DNA from: an uncultured Eubacteriales bacterium
GTDB lineage: Bacteria > Bacillota > Clostridia > Lachnospirales > Lachnospiraceae
Assembly (NCBI GenBank): GCA_900316115.1
Contig: ONBN01000002.1
Coordinates: 32,082 to 96,081, forward strand
Reading direction: 5' to 3'
Length of the DNA stretch: 64,000 nt
In this document: piece by piece, positions 17,949 to 27,280 of the stretch
Position numbering within the stretch: position 1 is the stretch's first letter
Layout of the letters: each line of letters opens with the position of its first letter
Made by a program: the position numbers and the translations under genes
The notes under the pieces: generated by a model
Told to the model about the DNA's origin: nothing
Databases searched by the model: none
What the model saw: only the letters and a program-made list of their open reading frames with translations

Positions 17949-18683
17949 TTACCATTTCTTACGATTCACTTTGCGGATAGAACGTACAACAAAACTGTCT
18001 GTGCTGGTACCCTCTGCAGCTGCAATAGCTGCTGCGATCACTGCAACCAGCTCACCGTCATCTGCTGTCTCTTCCACAACAGGTGCTGCTACTGGAGCCG
18101 ATGCAGGAACTGCTGCCGGTGCTTCTGTTTTCTTCTTGCTGCCATTTGGGATAAAACGAAACAGCCAGATCACAAACATCAGGAAAAACAGAACGCAGAA
18201 TACTGTAGCAAGACCCATCACTGTATTCATTGCAGCTCTTTTCAGTGTATCACTCATTGAATACTGGATATCTACATTCACAGATGTAGGAGCGCCAGAC
18301 TCATTAAATACATATACAAACTTTGCATCTGATTTCTCAAATGCTACAGGAACAGTAATGGTATATTCACCATTTGCTTCGGAGAAATCTGTCTCCCCTG
18401 CTTTGCTCTGATCCTCTTTCATGGTTCCAAGCTCATCTTTTGCACCGGACCATGCTGTCATGGCACTGGTAGTAAAACTGTCGCTGGACTTGGAATAAGC
18501 CTCTATCTGATCATCTGTCAGCTGGACGATGGTCTGAGTCAGACCTTCTGCAGTTGTGATCATCTGCTGTTTCAGCGTATCATCCACATCTGCCCATACA
18601 GCTCCGGCTGTACCCAGTACAAGGGCTGCCGCACATAAGATTGAAGCGCAGAAGCAGGATACTTTCTTAAAAATACCTTTCAT
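17949..18683 (-). CDS. OadG-like membrane subunit with secreted N-terminal domain
   Basis: About 244 residues. A signal peptide (residues 1-31, ending AVWA) precedes an extracytoplasmic domain of about 115 residues. A single membrane helix (VMGLATVFCVLFFLMFVIW) and a Pro/Ala-rich cytosolic tail follow, with an OadG-type end (AVIAAAIAAAEG...RSIRKVNRKKW). Classic OadG is only about 80 residues, so the outer domain is an addition known in clostridial versions; its function is unknown. It probably anchors the carboxyltransferase to the beta subunit. ATG at 18683 follows GAGGTGG; a GTG three codons upstream is less likely. Confidence 0.82.
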   Translation of the reverse strand: MKGIFKKVSCFCASILCAAALVLGTAGAVWADVDDTLKQQMITTAEGLTQTIVQLTDDQIEAYSKSSDSFTTSAMTAWSGAKDELGTMKEDQSKAGETDFSEANGEYTITVPVAFEKSDAKFVYVFNESGAPTSVNVDIQYSMSDTLKRAAMNTVMGLATVFCVLFFLMFVIWLFRFIPNGSKKKTEAPAAVPASAPVAAPVVEETADDGELVAVIAAAIAAAEGTSTDSFVVRSIRKVNRKKW

Positions 18684-18697
18684 ATGCTCCACCTCAC

Positions 18698-20134
18698 TTA
18701 GACCGTTCCGTGTTTCTTGGACGGACGTTCTTCCCTTTTTGTGAAAAGCATCTCAAATGCACCAATCACATATTTTCTTGTGTCTGCAGGGCTGATAATG
18801 GTATCTACATATCCTCTCTGTGCAGCAGATTCAACACTGGACTGAAGCTCTTTGTACTGAGCTGCCTTCTCATTTAATGTAGCTGCATCTGCGCCTGCAT
18901 ACATGATCTTAGCTGCCAGGGATGCATCCATCATACCGATCTGTGCATCTTCCCATGCATAAACCATATCTGCGCCAAGAGCTTTGCTGTTCATCACTGT
19001 GTAAGCACTTCCGAATGCTTTACCAATGATCACATTCACCTTCGGTACTGTTGCGTCAGCAAAAGCATGTACCAGCTGGCCAAGAGAAGCTGCAAGTGTT
19101 CTCTCATTGCATTTATCTGCTTTAAAGCCGGTTACATTTGTAAGTGTAAGTACAGGAATCTGGAAAGCATCGCAGAATTTCACAAAATCTGCTGCTTTTC
19201 TTGCTCCTCTTGCGGAAAGGCTTCCGTCAAACTCTTCGGACTTGTTGTCCTGTGCGTCATAGATCTCGCTTCTGTTGGCAACAGCACCTACAGTAGCTCC
19301 GTTCAGACGGATAAATCCTGCCGCAATATCTTTGCCGAAATCCGGTTTGATCTCAAAGAACTGCTCATTATCAGCGATCCTTGAAAGTGCAATCGCAGTA
19401 TCTCCTGTGCAGTTTGCAATGTCATCACATACACGGTTCAGATCATCTGTGCACTCCATATATGCGTCTGTATCCTCATTATTAGACGGCAGATAGGAAA
19501 CCAGCTCACGGATCTTCTCCAGGATCTCATCTTCGGTGCCAACTCCGTCGATAAGGCCTGTCTCACGGCTCTGGAATGCTGCGTCAGATGTATCACATTT
19601 GTCAATGTGGTTGCCTTCCAGTGCGTTAGGAGAATTTACGAACATTTTTCCTTTTTTGCTCTCTATAAATGTAAAATCAGTAAGTGCAGGAACAACAGCC
19701 ATACCGCCGCCGCATGTACCGAAAATACCAGTGATCTGAGGAATCACTCCTGAAGCCAGGGTCTGCTTGAAGTAGATCTCTCCAAATGCCTCCAGTGCAT
19801 CGGTTGCTTCCTGAAGACGAAGTCCTGCACAGTCGATCAGGCCGATCACAGGTGCGCCTGTCTTCATAGCAAGGTCATAAAGTCTGGTGATCTTCTTGGC
19901 ATGCATCTCACCTACTGTACCGTTTAATACGGATACGTCCTGGCTGTATACATAAACCAGATCCCCGTCAATGACACCATATCCGGTAATAACGCCGTCA
20001 GAAGGTGCTTTTTTCTCAGCTGAGTTGAAATCAGTGCTTCTGGCTGTCACACTTTGGCCGATCTCAACAAAACTGTTTGCATCAAGCAAAGAAGTAATTC
20101 TTTTGCCTGCTAAGCTTTGTGTTGCATTACTCAT
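18698..20134 (-). CDS. CoA-type biotin-dependent carboxyltransferase (MmdA/12S-like)
   Basis: The 478-residue protein has both halves of the acyl-CoA carboxyltransferase fold. The N half holds GTCGGGMAVVPALTDF and the C half GKAFGSAYTVMNSK...ALGADMVYAWEDAQIG. This matches methylmalonyl-CoA decarboxylase alpha or the transcarboxylase 12S subunit; acetyl-CoA or glutaconyl-CoA are alternative substrates. It transfers CO2 from an acyl-CoA to biotin. It is the first gene of the operon, directly behind a good promoter. It is slightly shorter than the usual 510-520 residues. Confidence 0.88.
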   Translation of the reverse strand: MSNATQSLAGKRITSLLDANSFVEIGQSVTARSTDFNSAEKKAPSDGVITGYGVIDGDLVYVYSQDVSVLNGTVGEMHAKKITRLYDLAMKTGAPVIGLIDCAGLRLQEATDALEAFGEIYFKQTLASGVIPQITGIFGTCGGGMAVVPALTDFTFIESKKGKMFVNSPNALEGNHIDKCDTSDAAFQSRETGLIDGVGTEDEILEKIRELVSYLPSNNEDTDAYMECTDDLNRVCDDIANCTGDTAIALSRIADNEQFFEIKPDFGKDIAAGFIRLNGATVGAVANRSEIYDAQDNKSEEFDGSLSARGARKAADFVKFCDAFQIPVLTLTNVTGFKADKCNERTLAASLGQLVHAFADATVPKVNVIIGKAFGSAYTVMNSKALGADMVYAWEDAQIGMMDASLAAKIMYAGADAATLNEKAAQYKELQSSVESAAQRGYVDTIISPADTRKYVIGAFEMLFTKREERPSKKHGTV

Positions 20135-20195
20135 TCTTGTTTGCCCTCCATTTTATAAAAATTTAAAAGTATAACCAAAAAATCTGCCGATTGTA

Positions 20196-20224
20196 ATTGT
20201 ACAATTTTTCAACCTTTTTTTCAA
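20196..20224 (-). promoter_or_regulatory. Promoter of the carboxyltransferase operon
   Basis: TTGAAA (20224-20219) and TACAAT (20201-20196) on the minus strand are 17 bases apart, about 60 bases before the first gene. Each box differs from consensus at one position, and the spacer is A-rich. Confidence 0.65.
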
Positions 20225-20245
20225 GTCTTTTTATACTGAAACAGC

Positions 20246-20278
20246 AAAAAAGAGCCCTGCAAAAAGTCTCCCCGCAGG
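20246..20278 (-). terminator. Terminator of the D,D-carboxypeptidase gene
   Basis: On the minus strand CCTGC pairs with GCAGG around a 13-base loop and is followed by GCTCTTTTTT. It lies about 50 bases downstream of the stop at 20330. Confidence 0.6.
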
Positions 20279-20329
20279 AAACCCTTGGCAAAAGCTCCTT
20301 TCCATACTTTTCCTTCCTTCTTTCAGGCC

Positions 20330-21589
20330 TCAGCTATGGAAAAATACATGAAACACCTGGTCCACACACCAGGGATAGCTGATCCGGTCCACACCTCTGT
20401 CAGCAACAACCGGATAGGCTGCCAGAAGTTCATCTCCAAGCCTGTATCGTACTTCTCCGATCTTCTGTCCTTTTTGTACCGGAGCCTGAAGCTCCTTTGC
20501 CAGCTTCAGGCTGCAGCTTACCTTTTCATCGGTACGGATCAGCACTTTTTTCTCTTTATCTGTTTCTCTTGCCTTCAGTTCTCCCTGGATCCAGACCTTT
20601 TGTCCAAATCCGCCCTTTTCTGTGGCTCCGTCTTTCACAAAAAGTCTGGGGATCTTAAGCTCTTTCCAGTAATTTTCATATCTGAAATAGGTTTCTCCGT
20701 ATTTCAGAAGCTTTTTTGTATCCTGCCATTTGTAATTTTTATTTCCAGGCCATCCGCAGCCAAGCAAGGCAATGATAAATGTCCTTTCCTGATTCTTACA
20801 TGCACACACATAACAATACCCTGCATTTCCGGTAAAACCTGTTTTGCCTGAAAGGACTCCTTCTTCCATATCAAGGAATGCATTTGCATTATGCACTGAA
20901 AAATGCCTTTTGCCGCTTAGATCAGAAAAAGAATAATCTCTTGTCTGGGTGATCTTAAGAAAAACCGGATTTTGAATGGCATAGTCCATGATCCTTGCCA
21001 GATCTGCAGCAGTGGTATGGTGTACCCCGTCTGTATCTGAAGCATCCAGCCCATTCGGTGTTATGAAATAAGTATCCTTGCAGCCGATCTCTTTTGCCTT
21101 TGCATTCATCATATCTGCAAAGCCCTCCACACTGCCGCCGATATGCTCCGCAATAGCTACTGCCGTATCATTGTGGCTTTTCAGCATCAGGGAATACAGA
21201 AGATCTTCCAGATAGTACTGCTCTCCCTCATGAAGATTCAGCCGAACCTCCGGCTGGGAGGCTGCTTTCTTTGAAACACTTACATAATCATCTCCATTCC
21301 CATTTTCCAACGCCAGAATACAGGTAAGCACCTTTGTTGTACTGGCATTTGGCCTTGGCACCTCCCCATCCTTCTGATAAAGGATCCGTCCTGAATCTCC
21401 ATCCATCAACACTGCAGACAGCGCATAAAGGCTTCCCGGCCCGTCTGTCTCACTGTTCTCTACCATATCCACCAGATTGGGGATCATCTGCACTTCTATG
21501 CTTTTACTTTTCCCATATGCAGGAACACAAACAGATACAAGAAACAGCAGACCTAATAGCCCTGCTGCTTTTCTTTGGATTCCTTTCAT
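20330..21589 (-). CDS. D-alanyl-D-alanine carboxypeptidase (S11, DacF-like)
   Basis: 419 residues from ATG 21589 (MKGIQRKAAGLLGLLF), which opens a signal peptide; the 21 codons upstream lack family character. The three S11 motifs are present: STTK, SHN within LKSHNDTAVA, and KTG within SGKTGFTG. It trims terminal D-Ala from peptidoglycan stem peptides outside the membrane. DacF-type enzymes act in sporulation or cortex synthesis, but the role here is not shown. It lies 87 bases after the phospholipase-like gene. Confidence 0.9.
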   Translation of the reverse strand: MKGIQRKAAGLLGLLFLVSVCVPAYGKSKSIEVQMIPNLVDMVENSETDGPGSLYALSAVLMDGDSGRILYQKDGEVPRPNASTTKVLTCILALENGNGDDYVSVSKKAASQPEVRLNLHEGEQYYLEDLLYSLMLKSHNDTAVAIAEHIGGSVEGFADMMNAKAKEIGCKDTYFITPNGLDASDTDGVHHTTAADLARIMDYAIQNPVFLKITQTRDYSFSDLSGKRHFSVHNANAFLDMEEGVLSGKTGFTGNAGYCYVCACKNQERTFIIALLGCGWPGNKNYKWQDTKKLLKYGETYFRYENYWKELKIPRLFVKDGATEKGGFGQKVWIQGELKARETDKEKKVLIRTDEKVSCSLKLAKELQAPVQKGQKIGEVRYRLGDELLAAYPVVADRGVDRISYPWCVDQVFHVFFHS

Positions 21590-21676
21590 CTGACACCCCG
21601 CAGCCTGGTATCTGAAAATACAGATCCAGATACCTGATTTTATAATAATCATATGCGGGCATGTCCTGAATATGCC

Positions 21677-22474
21677 TTAACCGTTATATGTTTTATTCCA
21701 TCTGTCAGACAGGCTGCCTGGCAAAAGAGCCAGGCTGTATAATTCCATCAGGTCTTCCGGAGCTGTAAGCACAGCCTTCCGGAAATATTCTTCCAGCTGC
21801 CGCACAGGTACCTGGCTTTCCTTCACAGGCACAGGAGTCATAAAGTGCCCCAGCATGTCCTCCTGAAAATTCTTCCCGCCTGCCCTTAAAATCCTTCCGA
21901 TCCACTTCCTTCGACTGCCTCCATCATCACAGACAATAAGATTTGTAAAATATTTCATCATTTTCAGGGAAATACAGATGGCCCTGCTGCTTACCTGGTG
22001 GATCACCTGATGGATCACCCTTGCATTATGCATATCAGCTACAATACCACAGGATGGATAATAGGAATAAGGATTTTTTCCTGTTTTTTCCATCAGGTAT
22101 CTGTCAAATTCCGTTTCCAGGGTACTGTGGCGCAAAGCCCCGGAGCCATCCACCTGATTCACATAAGGATGGCAGGCAGAATCCAGCAGATAATGACAGC
22201 CAAATCCCAGCATATATGCAAGAAGAGCCGGACTGTCTGTATCTCTTACCCTTTTCATCCCTGTCTCAAAAAAACCGGCTGCTTTCTGCCTGTGCATGGA
22301 AACACCTCTGGCTGTTACCGGATTGGGGGTGATCATAAAATAAAACAGGATATCCGGTCCATGAAGCCCGATCCTGTATAATTCTCCATTTTCCCGAATC
22401 AGCTGCTTAAGTGGATCAGGCAGCTGCCTGTATACCTGTTTTCCAAATAAATCATGTGCATATGTGGTTGGCAT
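21677..22474 (-). CDS. Zinc-dependent phospholipase C family protein
   Basis: This 265-residue protein has the Zn_dep_PLPC layout: MPTTYAHDLFG at the N-terminus, GLHGPDILFYF near residue 37, and GFGCHYLLDSACHPYV near 92, supplying His/Asp metal ligands. No signal peptide is evident, so it may act in the cytoplasm; the substrate is unknown. It lies 14 bases after scpB, apparently in the same transcript. Confidence 0.8.
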   Translation of the reverse strand: MPTTYAHDLFGKQVYRQLPDPLKQLIRENGELYRIGLHGPDILFYFMITPNPVTARGVSMHRQKAAGFFETGMKRVRDTDSPALLAYMLGFGCHYLLDSACHPYVNQVDGSGALRHSTLETEFDRYLMEKTGKNPYSYYPSCGIVADMHNARVIHQVIHQVSSRAICISLKMMKYFTNLIVCDDGGSRRKWIGRILRAGGKNFQEDMLGHFMTPVPVKESQVPVRQLEEYFRKAVLTAPEDLMELYSLALLPGSLSDRWNKTYNG

Positions 22475-22488
22475 TTGTTCATCTCCCT

Positions 22489-23058
22489 TTACACATCCAG
22501 CCGAAGCTGTACTTCCTCTTCTGCTTCTGCCTTAAAGTCCTCCAGCTTTACAGGATCAAGAGCCGGCAGTTCTTCCAGACCCTGAACACCAAAGGTACGC
22601 AAAAATTCTTCTGTTGTACCAAACAGGATCGGCCTTCCCGGCGCATCTAAACGCCCCAATTCCTTCACAAGGGAATACTCCACCAGCTTATTTACTGCAT
22701 GGTCACTTTTGACCCCTCGGATCTTCTCAATCTCTGCCTTGGTGATAGGCTGCTTGTATGCAATAATGGAAAGGGTTTCCAGCATTACATCCGTAAGGGC
22801 TGGCTTCTTAGGCTGCATGGCGATCCGGATCAGATTCCCGTAATATTCTTTTTTGGTACACATCTGAAAGGAATCCTCCAGTTCAATGATCTGGATCCCC
22901 CGATCCTCTTCCTGGTAGCGGTCCATCATATGATGGATCACCTTTCTTGTTGTCTCTTTATCCTGTTCTACTGCTTTTGCGATCTGGGATAATTCTACAG
23001 AATCACCCATTGTAAAAAGTATAGCCTCGATCGCTGCTTCCATTTTCTTGATCTCCAC
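22489..23058 (-). CDS. scpB: Segregation and condensation protein ScpB
   Basis: The 189-residue protein has the paired winged-helix domains of ScpB, with EAAIEAILFTMGDSV at the start and ALTDVMLETLSIIAYKQPITKAEIEKIRG in the second domain. It binds ScpA and the SMC complex that compacts and separates the chromosome. It follows scpA by 20 bases. Confidence 0.95.
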   Translation of the reverse strand: MEIKKMEAAIEAILFTMGDSVELSQIAKAVEQDKETTRKVIHHMMDRYQEEDRGIQIIELEDSFQMCTKKEYYGNLIRIAMQPKKPALTDVMLETLSIIAYKQPITKAEIEKIRGVKSDHAVNKLVEYSLVKELGRLDAPGRPILFGTTEEFLRTFGVQGLEELPALDPVKLEDFKAEAEEEVQLRLDV

Positions 23059-23078
23059 TTACTAACCTCTTCTATATT

Positions 23079-23885
23079 TCATTTATACGGTCCTGCTTTT
23101 GCATCCTCCGCAAATTCTGTCAGATTCTTCCATGTATCAGGATCTGTTACAACATCGATCTGGATATCGTCAAATAATTCTTCCTGCACCACATGGATAT
23201 GTCCCATCTTCATCAACTCCAGCACTGAAAGAAAGGTAACGATCACCTGCACTCTGGAGCACTGTCTTTCCAGAAGCTGTCTGAAGCTGAACTTCCTGTG
23301 GCTCTTTGCATAATCCTTCATCTGGAGCATTTTGTCAGAAAGACTTACCTCTTCCTTCTCAATGGTTCCAAACTTGCTTCGGATAGGGTCGATCCTGTCA
23401 TCCTGCTTCCGCATAATGGACTTGTAGATCTCATTCAGCTTCTCCAGAGTCAGACCCTCAAGAAGGACAGCCGGATCCACAGGCTCCCTGTACTGCAGCA
23501 CTTCCTTGGGGACTGTAGGCTTTTTATAATAAATCCCTTCTGCATCATCCATCTTATCCCGGAGTTCATAAGACATATACTTGTACATTTTATATTCAAG
23601 AAGCTTCTGTACCAGTTCTGCTCTTGGATCCTCTTCCTCACCCTCTTCATTAACCTCTTTAGGAAGGAGCATCCTGCATTTAATGTCCAGAAGTGTGGCT
23701 GCCATGACCATAAACTCGCTCATAACACCAAGATCCTCTTTTTCCATTGCATGGATATATTCCATGTACTGGTCTGTGATCTCCACAATAGGAATATCAT
23801 AGATATCTATTTTATTTTTATCGATCAGGTGAAGGAGCAGATCCAGCGGTCCTTCAAACACATTTAACTTTACAGATATAGCCAT
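23079..23885 (-). CDS. scpA: Segregation and condensation protein ScpA
   Basis: The 268-residue kleisin starts MAISVKLNVFEGPLDLLLHLID, the family signature that binds the SMC neck. Its C-terminal winged helix (VTFLSVLELMKMGHI) binds the SMC head. The charged middle is typical. The gene precedes scpB in a normal scpAB pair. Confidence 0.96.
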   Translation of the reverse strand: MAISVKLNVFEGPLDLLLHLIDKNKIDIYDIPIVEITDQYMEYIHAMEKEDLGVMSEFMVMAATLLDIKCRMLLPKEVNEEGEEEDPRAELVQKLLEYKMYKYMSYELRDKMDDAEGIYYKKPTVPKEVLQYREPVDPAVLLEGLTLEKLNEIYKSIMRKQDDRIDPIRSKFGTIEKEEVSLSDKMLQMKDYAKSHRKFSFRQLLERQCSRVQVIVTFLSVLELMKMGHIHVVQEELFDDIQIDVVTDPDTWKNLTEFAEDAKAGPYK

Positions 23886-23918
23886 TAATATTGTTCTCCC
23901 GGTCTTTCATTTTACATG

Positions 23919-24731
23919 TTATACATGGGATTGTAAAGGGCTGCCTTCCATTTCAATGATCAGAAGTTCCCTTGGATTATGGATACGCACAGGAATGGTG
24001 TGCTCTCCCAGTCCTGCGCTTACCACCACATATTTTCCTTCTTTTTCAAAGTCCCCACAGCAAAAAGGCGGAAACAGAAGATACTGAGGACAAATCAGCC
24101 CATGATGCCTGGACAGACGCAGGATCCCGCCATGATAATGACCGCAGACAGTCAGATCTGCATTCCAGGAAAAATATGCCTTTCCGTATTTAGGATTATG
24201 GGCAAGAAGTATATTCAGCCTGGATGGGTCACTGCTGCCAATCAAAGCATTGATCTGCTGGCTGGAAAGCTTTGGGGAATCCGGCTTATGATAATATTCC
24301 ATTGGAAGCTCCAGCCCGTAAATAGTCAGCGGGATCTCCCCTATGGTAATCTCTTCTTTTTCATTGTGCAGGATCTTTATGCCGCTCTTTTCCAGTTCCT
24401 TTTCATAATCTGTATAAATCCTGGCAGTCTCTGGCTGAAGCTTCATCCTGCATTCATGATTGCCTAATGCCATATAAACCGGAAATTCTTTTGCAAGGGA
24501 AAGAAGAAGTTCCTTTGCCACAGGAATGGATTCAGGCAGAGTACGCACGATCATATCCCCGGCGCATAAAACAAGATCCGGCTGCTGTCTGCGGATTTCT
24601 TCCAGCAGTGTCTGATTACCAGCACCGAATTCTCTACCATGAAGATCCGTAAGAAAGGCTGCTTTCAGTTTTTCCCCCTGGGGGACCTTGGAAGAGGTAA
24701 GTTTGTAAACCTGTGTGTGAAAACGGATCAT
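23919..24731 (-). CDS. Metallophosphoesterase (YkuE/YaeI type)
   Basis: 270 residues with all calcineurin-like motifs: FLTDLHG (DxH), LCAGDM (GD), LGNHE and GHYHGG. Related proteins are membrane-associated phosphoesterases; no clear membrane helix is seen here. The substrate is not predictable. Its ATG overlaps the stop of the MoeA-like gene in ATGA, so the two are probably translated together. Confidence 0.85.
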   Translation of the reverse strand: MIRFHTQVYKLTSSKVPQGEKLKAAFLTDLHGREFGAGNQTLLEEIRRQQPDLVLCAGDMIVRTLPESIPVAKELLLSLAKEFPVYMALGNHECRMKLQPETARIYTDYEKELEKSGIKILHNEKEEITIGEIPLTIYGLELPMEYYHKPDSPKLSSQQINALIGSSDPSRLNILLAHNPKYGKAYFSWNADLTVCGHYHGGILRLSRHHGLICPQYLLFPPFCCGDFEKEGKYVVVSAGLGEHTIPVRIHNPRELLIIEMEGSPLQSHV

Positions 24732-25756
24732 TTGCCAAACCCACAGGCAGGGAAAGTACAGACTTTACAGTTCAGGCAAAGTCCTCCCTCTCCATATGCA
24801 GCCACTTCCTCTTCATGGATCTCATCTCCTGCAGCCAGTCTTGGAAGTACAAGATCGAAAACTGTACGCTTTGAATACATTACACATCCTGGCAGACCGA
24901 TCACAGGAACGCTTTTCCCATCCTTCTCATAATAAGAAACCAGAAGCATGGCTCCGGGAAGCACAGGTGCTCCATAGGTTACGATCCTTGCGCCTGTATC
25001 ACGGATCCCACCTGGTGTACGGTCATCCGGATCTACGCTCATCCCGCCGCTGCAAAGCACCATATCAGCTCCGTCCTCTATAAATTTCAGAATATCCTCC
25101 GTGATCTGAGCCTTATCATCTCCAGGCATGGTCTGCCCCATCACTTCCATGGAATATTCTTTCAGTTTTTCCACAAGCACCGGAGTAAAGGTATCCTGGA
25201 TCAGCCCCTTTTTTACCTCACTGCCTGTAGTTACAATCCCCACTTTCATAGACCTGTAAGGAAGTATGGAAAAAATAGGCTCTTTTCCTGCTGCTTCCCT
25301 GGCTTTATCCATTTTTTCCTGCTCGATCACAAGTGGAATGATCCTGGTTCCTGCGATCTTGTCTCCCTTTTTCACCGGAAAATCCCCATGCCTTGAGGCG
25401 ATCATCATTTCTCCCTGGCTGTTCACTGCCAGAAGGGCATCCCTGCGGATCTTCAGTACACCGTCTATATCTGCGATCAGCTCGATCTTTCCCTCGCTTA
25501 CATCACTGCCATGCATATGTTCTCCTGCACAGATCTGATACAGGATCTGTGCAGCCTCATTTTCGTGAAGGATCCCTTCTTTCTTTTCCCATACGTATAA
25601 GTGCTCTTTCCCAACAGAAAGAAGAAGGGGAATATCCTCCTCTTGGATCACATGACCTTTTTTAAACAGAACACCCTTTTTTTCATCTTTAATGATCTGT
25701 GTTATGTCGTGACACAGTACACTTCCCACTGCATCCTGGGTTCTGATCTCTTTCAT
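24728..25756 (-). CDS. Molybdopterin-binding (MoeA/CinA-like) domain protein with Cys-rich tail
   Basis: 342 residues from ATG 25756 (AAGGAGG 9 bases before). Residues from about 185 on form a MoCF-biosynthesis domain (KVGIVTTGSEV, CSGGMSVDPDDRTPGG, VIGLPGC). The N-terminal half has a MoeA-like shape. The last 16 residues contain CLNCKVCTFPACGFG, a metal-binding-looking tail not part of standard MoeA. No molybdoenzyme or moa gene is nearby. It may serve an unlinked molybdoenzyme. Confidence 0.8.
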   Translation of the reverse strand: MKEIRTQDAVGSVLCHDITQIIKDEKKGVLFKKGHVIQEEDIPLLLSVGKEHLYVWEKKEGILHENEAAQILYQICAGEHMHGSDVSEGKIELIADIDGVLKIRRDALLAVNSQGEMMIASRHGDFPVKKGDKIAGTRIIPLVIEQEKMDKAREAAGKEPIFSILPYRSMKVGIVTTGSEVKKGLIQDTFTPVLVEKLKEYSMEVMGQTMPGDDKAQITEDILKFIEDGADMVLCSGGMSVDPDDRTPGGIRDTGARIVTYGAPVLPGAMLLVSYYEKDGKSVPVIGLPGCVMYSKRTVFDLVLPRLAAGDEIHEEEVAAYGEGGLCLNCKVCTFPACGFGK

Positions 25757-25878
25757 CTGCCAAAACCTCCTTATATTCCACGGCTTTACATTCATGCCGC
25801 TTTCTCTCCAAAATCAATGTAATCCCTATTATAAGCCTATCTGCCGGTTTTTGTCAAAATAAGCCTGTTCTTTTTCGG

Positions 25879-27126
25879 TTATCCTGTCTGCTCAGATGTA
25901 AGCTGCTGTCCCATATGGAAAGCCAGTCTTTTTCCCAACTTTTTCAGGCAGTACATCCAGCTGGACGCCGGCACAGTTTCGTTGTAAAGGATCTGCACAC
26001 TGCCTAATTTCCGATCACCGTCATAGTATTCCATTTCTCCTGCCTTTTCCCCTTTTCTTACAGGTGCTTTTACCTGCTCTGGAACAATCAGCTTTCTTTT
26101 TACTTCCCCTATACTTTTTCCTTCTGTTCCAAGCCAGGTAAATGTGTTCTCATATACCAGGGAAACCTGATCCTTTTCTCCTTTTTTCACCTTTATATCC
26201 GAAAGCTTTGGCGGCTGCTCATCTATGTACAGGCTGCATTTTGAAAATCCGTAGTTTAATAAAGCTGCCCCATCTTTAAAACGCACCTTATAATCCGGTG
26301 CTCCCATTATCACAGCGATCAACGTGATACCATTTTTCTCAGCCACAGCAGAAACACAGTATTTTGCCTTGCTGGTGCTTCCTGTTTTCAATCCTTTGCA
26401 GCCTTCATAGCTTCGCAAAAGCTTGTTGGTATTGGTAAGTGTAAACTCTTTGGATCCCTGTCTTGTTACATGCAGGATGTTCTCCATCCATATGGAGGAA
26501 TAATCCAGGATCTGCGGGTATCTGGTGATCAATTCCCTGCTCATGATAGCCACATCCTTTGCCGTAGTATAATGGTTATCTGAATCTGTCAGCCCGCAGC
26601 AGTCCTCAAAATGGGTATTTTTCATTCCAAGCTGCTCTGCCCGCTGATTCATCCTTTTTACAAATTCCTGTTCGCTCCCTGCAATATGCTCTGCCATTGC
26701 CACACTGGCATCATTTCCGGAAGCGATCACAATGCATTTGATCATTGTCTCCACATCCTGGGTTTCCCCCTCTTCCAGGAAAACCTGGGAACCGCCCATA
26801 GACTTTGCATAAGCGCTGGTAGTCACTGTATCTGTAAGCTTCAGATTCCCCTCAGACATGCTGTCAAAGATCAGCAGAAGGGTCATGATCTTTGTAATAC
26901 TTGCAGGGCTTCTTTTCTCTTCATCTCCCTTTTCATAAAGCATCGTCCCTGTGCCCGCTTCCATCAGGATCCCTGCCGGTGCCTGGATCAGCACATCTTC
27001 ACCAGTACTGATTTTCTCCTCATTTTCCTCTCCACTGGCGATCACTCCTCCATTTCCACAGACCATCATGATCGTGATCAGAAACAGCGCCAGACCTCTT
27101 TTCCATTTACTTCTGTCCAAAACCAT
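25879..27126 (-). CDS. D-alanyl-D-alanine carboxypeptidase (S11, DacA/DacB-like)
   Basis: 415 residues with an N-terminal signal peptide (about 1-31) and the S11 motifs SITK, SGN within IASGNDASVA, and KTG within LKTGSTS. A PBP5-type C-terminal beta domain and a possible amphipathic end follow. It acts on peptidoglycan pentapeptides at the outer membrane face. It is the second such enzyme in 7 kb but is not a close tandem copy of the first. It has its own transcript boundary upstream, where the adhesin terminator lies. Confidence 0.9.
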   Translation of the reverse strand: MVLDRSKWKRGLALFLITIMMVCGNGGVIASGEENEEKISTGEDVLIQAPAGILMEAGTGTMLYEKGDEEKRSPASITKIMTLLLIFDSMSEGNLKLTDTVTTSAYAKSMGGSQVFLEEGETQDVETMIKCIVIASGNDASVAMAEHIAGSEQEFVKRMNQRAEQLGMKNTHFEDCCGLTDSDNHYTTAKDVAIMSRELITRYPQILDYSSIWMENILHVTRQGSKEFTLTNTNKLLRSYEGCKGLKTGSTSKAKYCVSAVAEKNGITLIAVIMGAPDYKVRFKDGAALLNYGFSKCSLYIDEQPPKLSDIKVKKGEKDQVSLVYENTFTWLGTEGKSIGEVKRKLIVPEQVKAPVRKGEKAGEMEYYDGDRKLGSVQILYNETVPASSWMYCLKKLGKRLAFHMGQQLTSEQTG

Positions 27127-27193
27127 CTGCCCCCTGTATTCCCTTTACTCTATTGTAAAAAAGAACAGGGATTTTTATGCCTTGAGATTTAAA

Positions 27194-27235
27194 AAGGGCG
27201 GATGGATCACCATTTTTTAGTGATTTCTCCGCCCA
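27194..27235 (-). terminator. Terminator of the large surface-protein gene
   Basis: On the minus strand GGGCGGA...ATCAC pairs with GTGAT...TCCGCCC around an A-rich loop and is followed by TTTTT. It lies about 45 bases past the stop at 27281. Confidence 0.8.
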
Positions 27236-27280
27236 TTTGCTTTACTGAAGTACCTTACTTATTTGTTCAGCCTATCAGCT

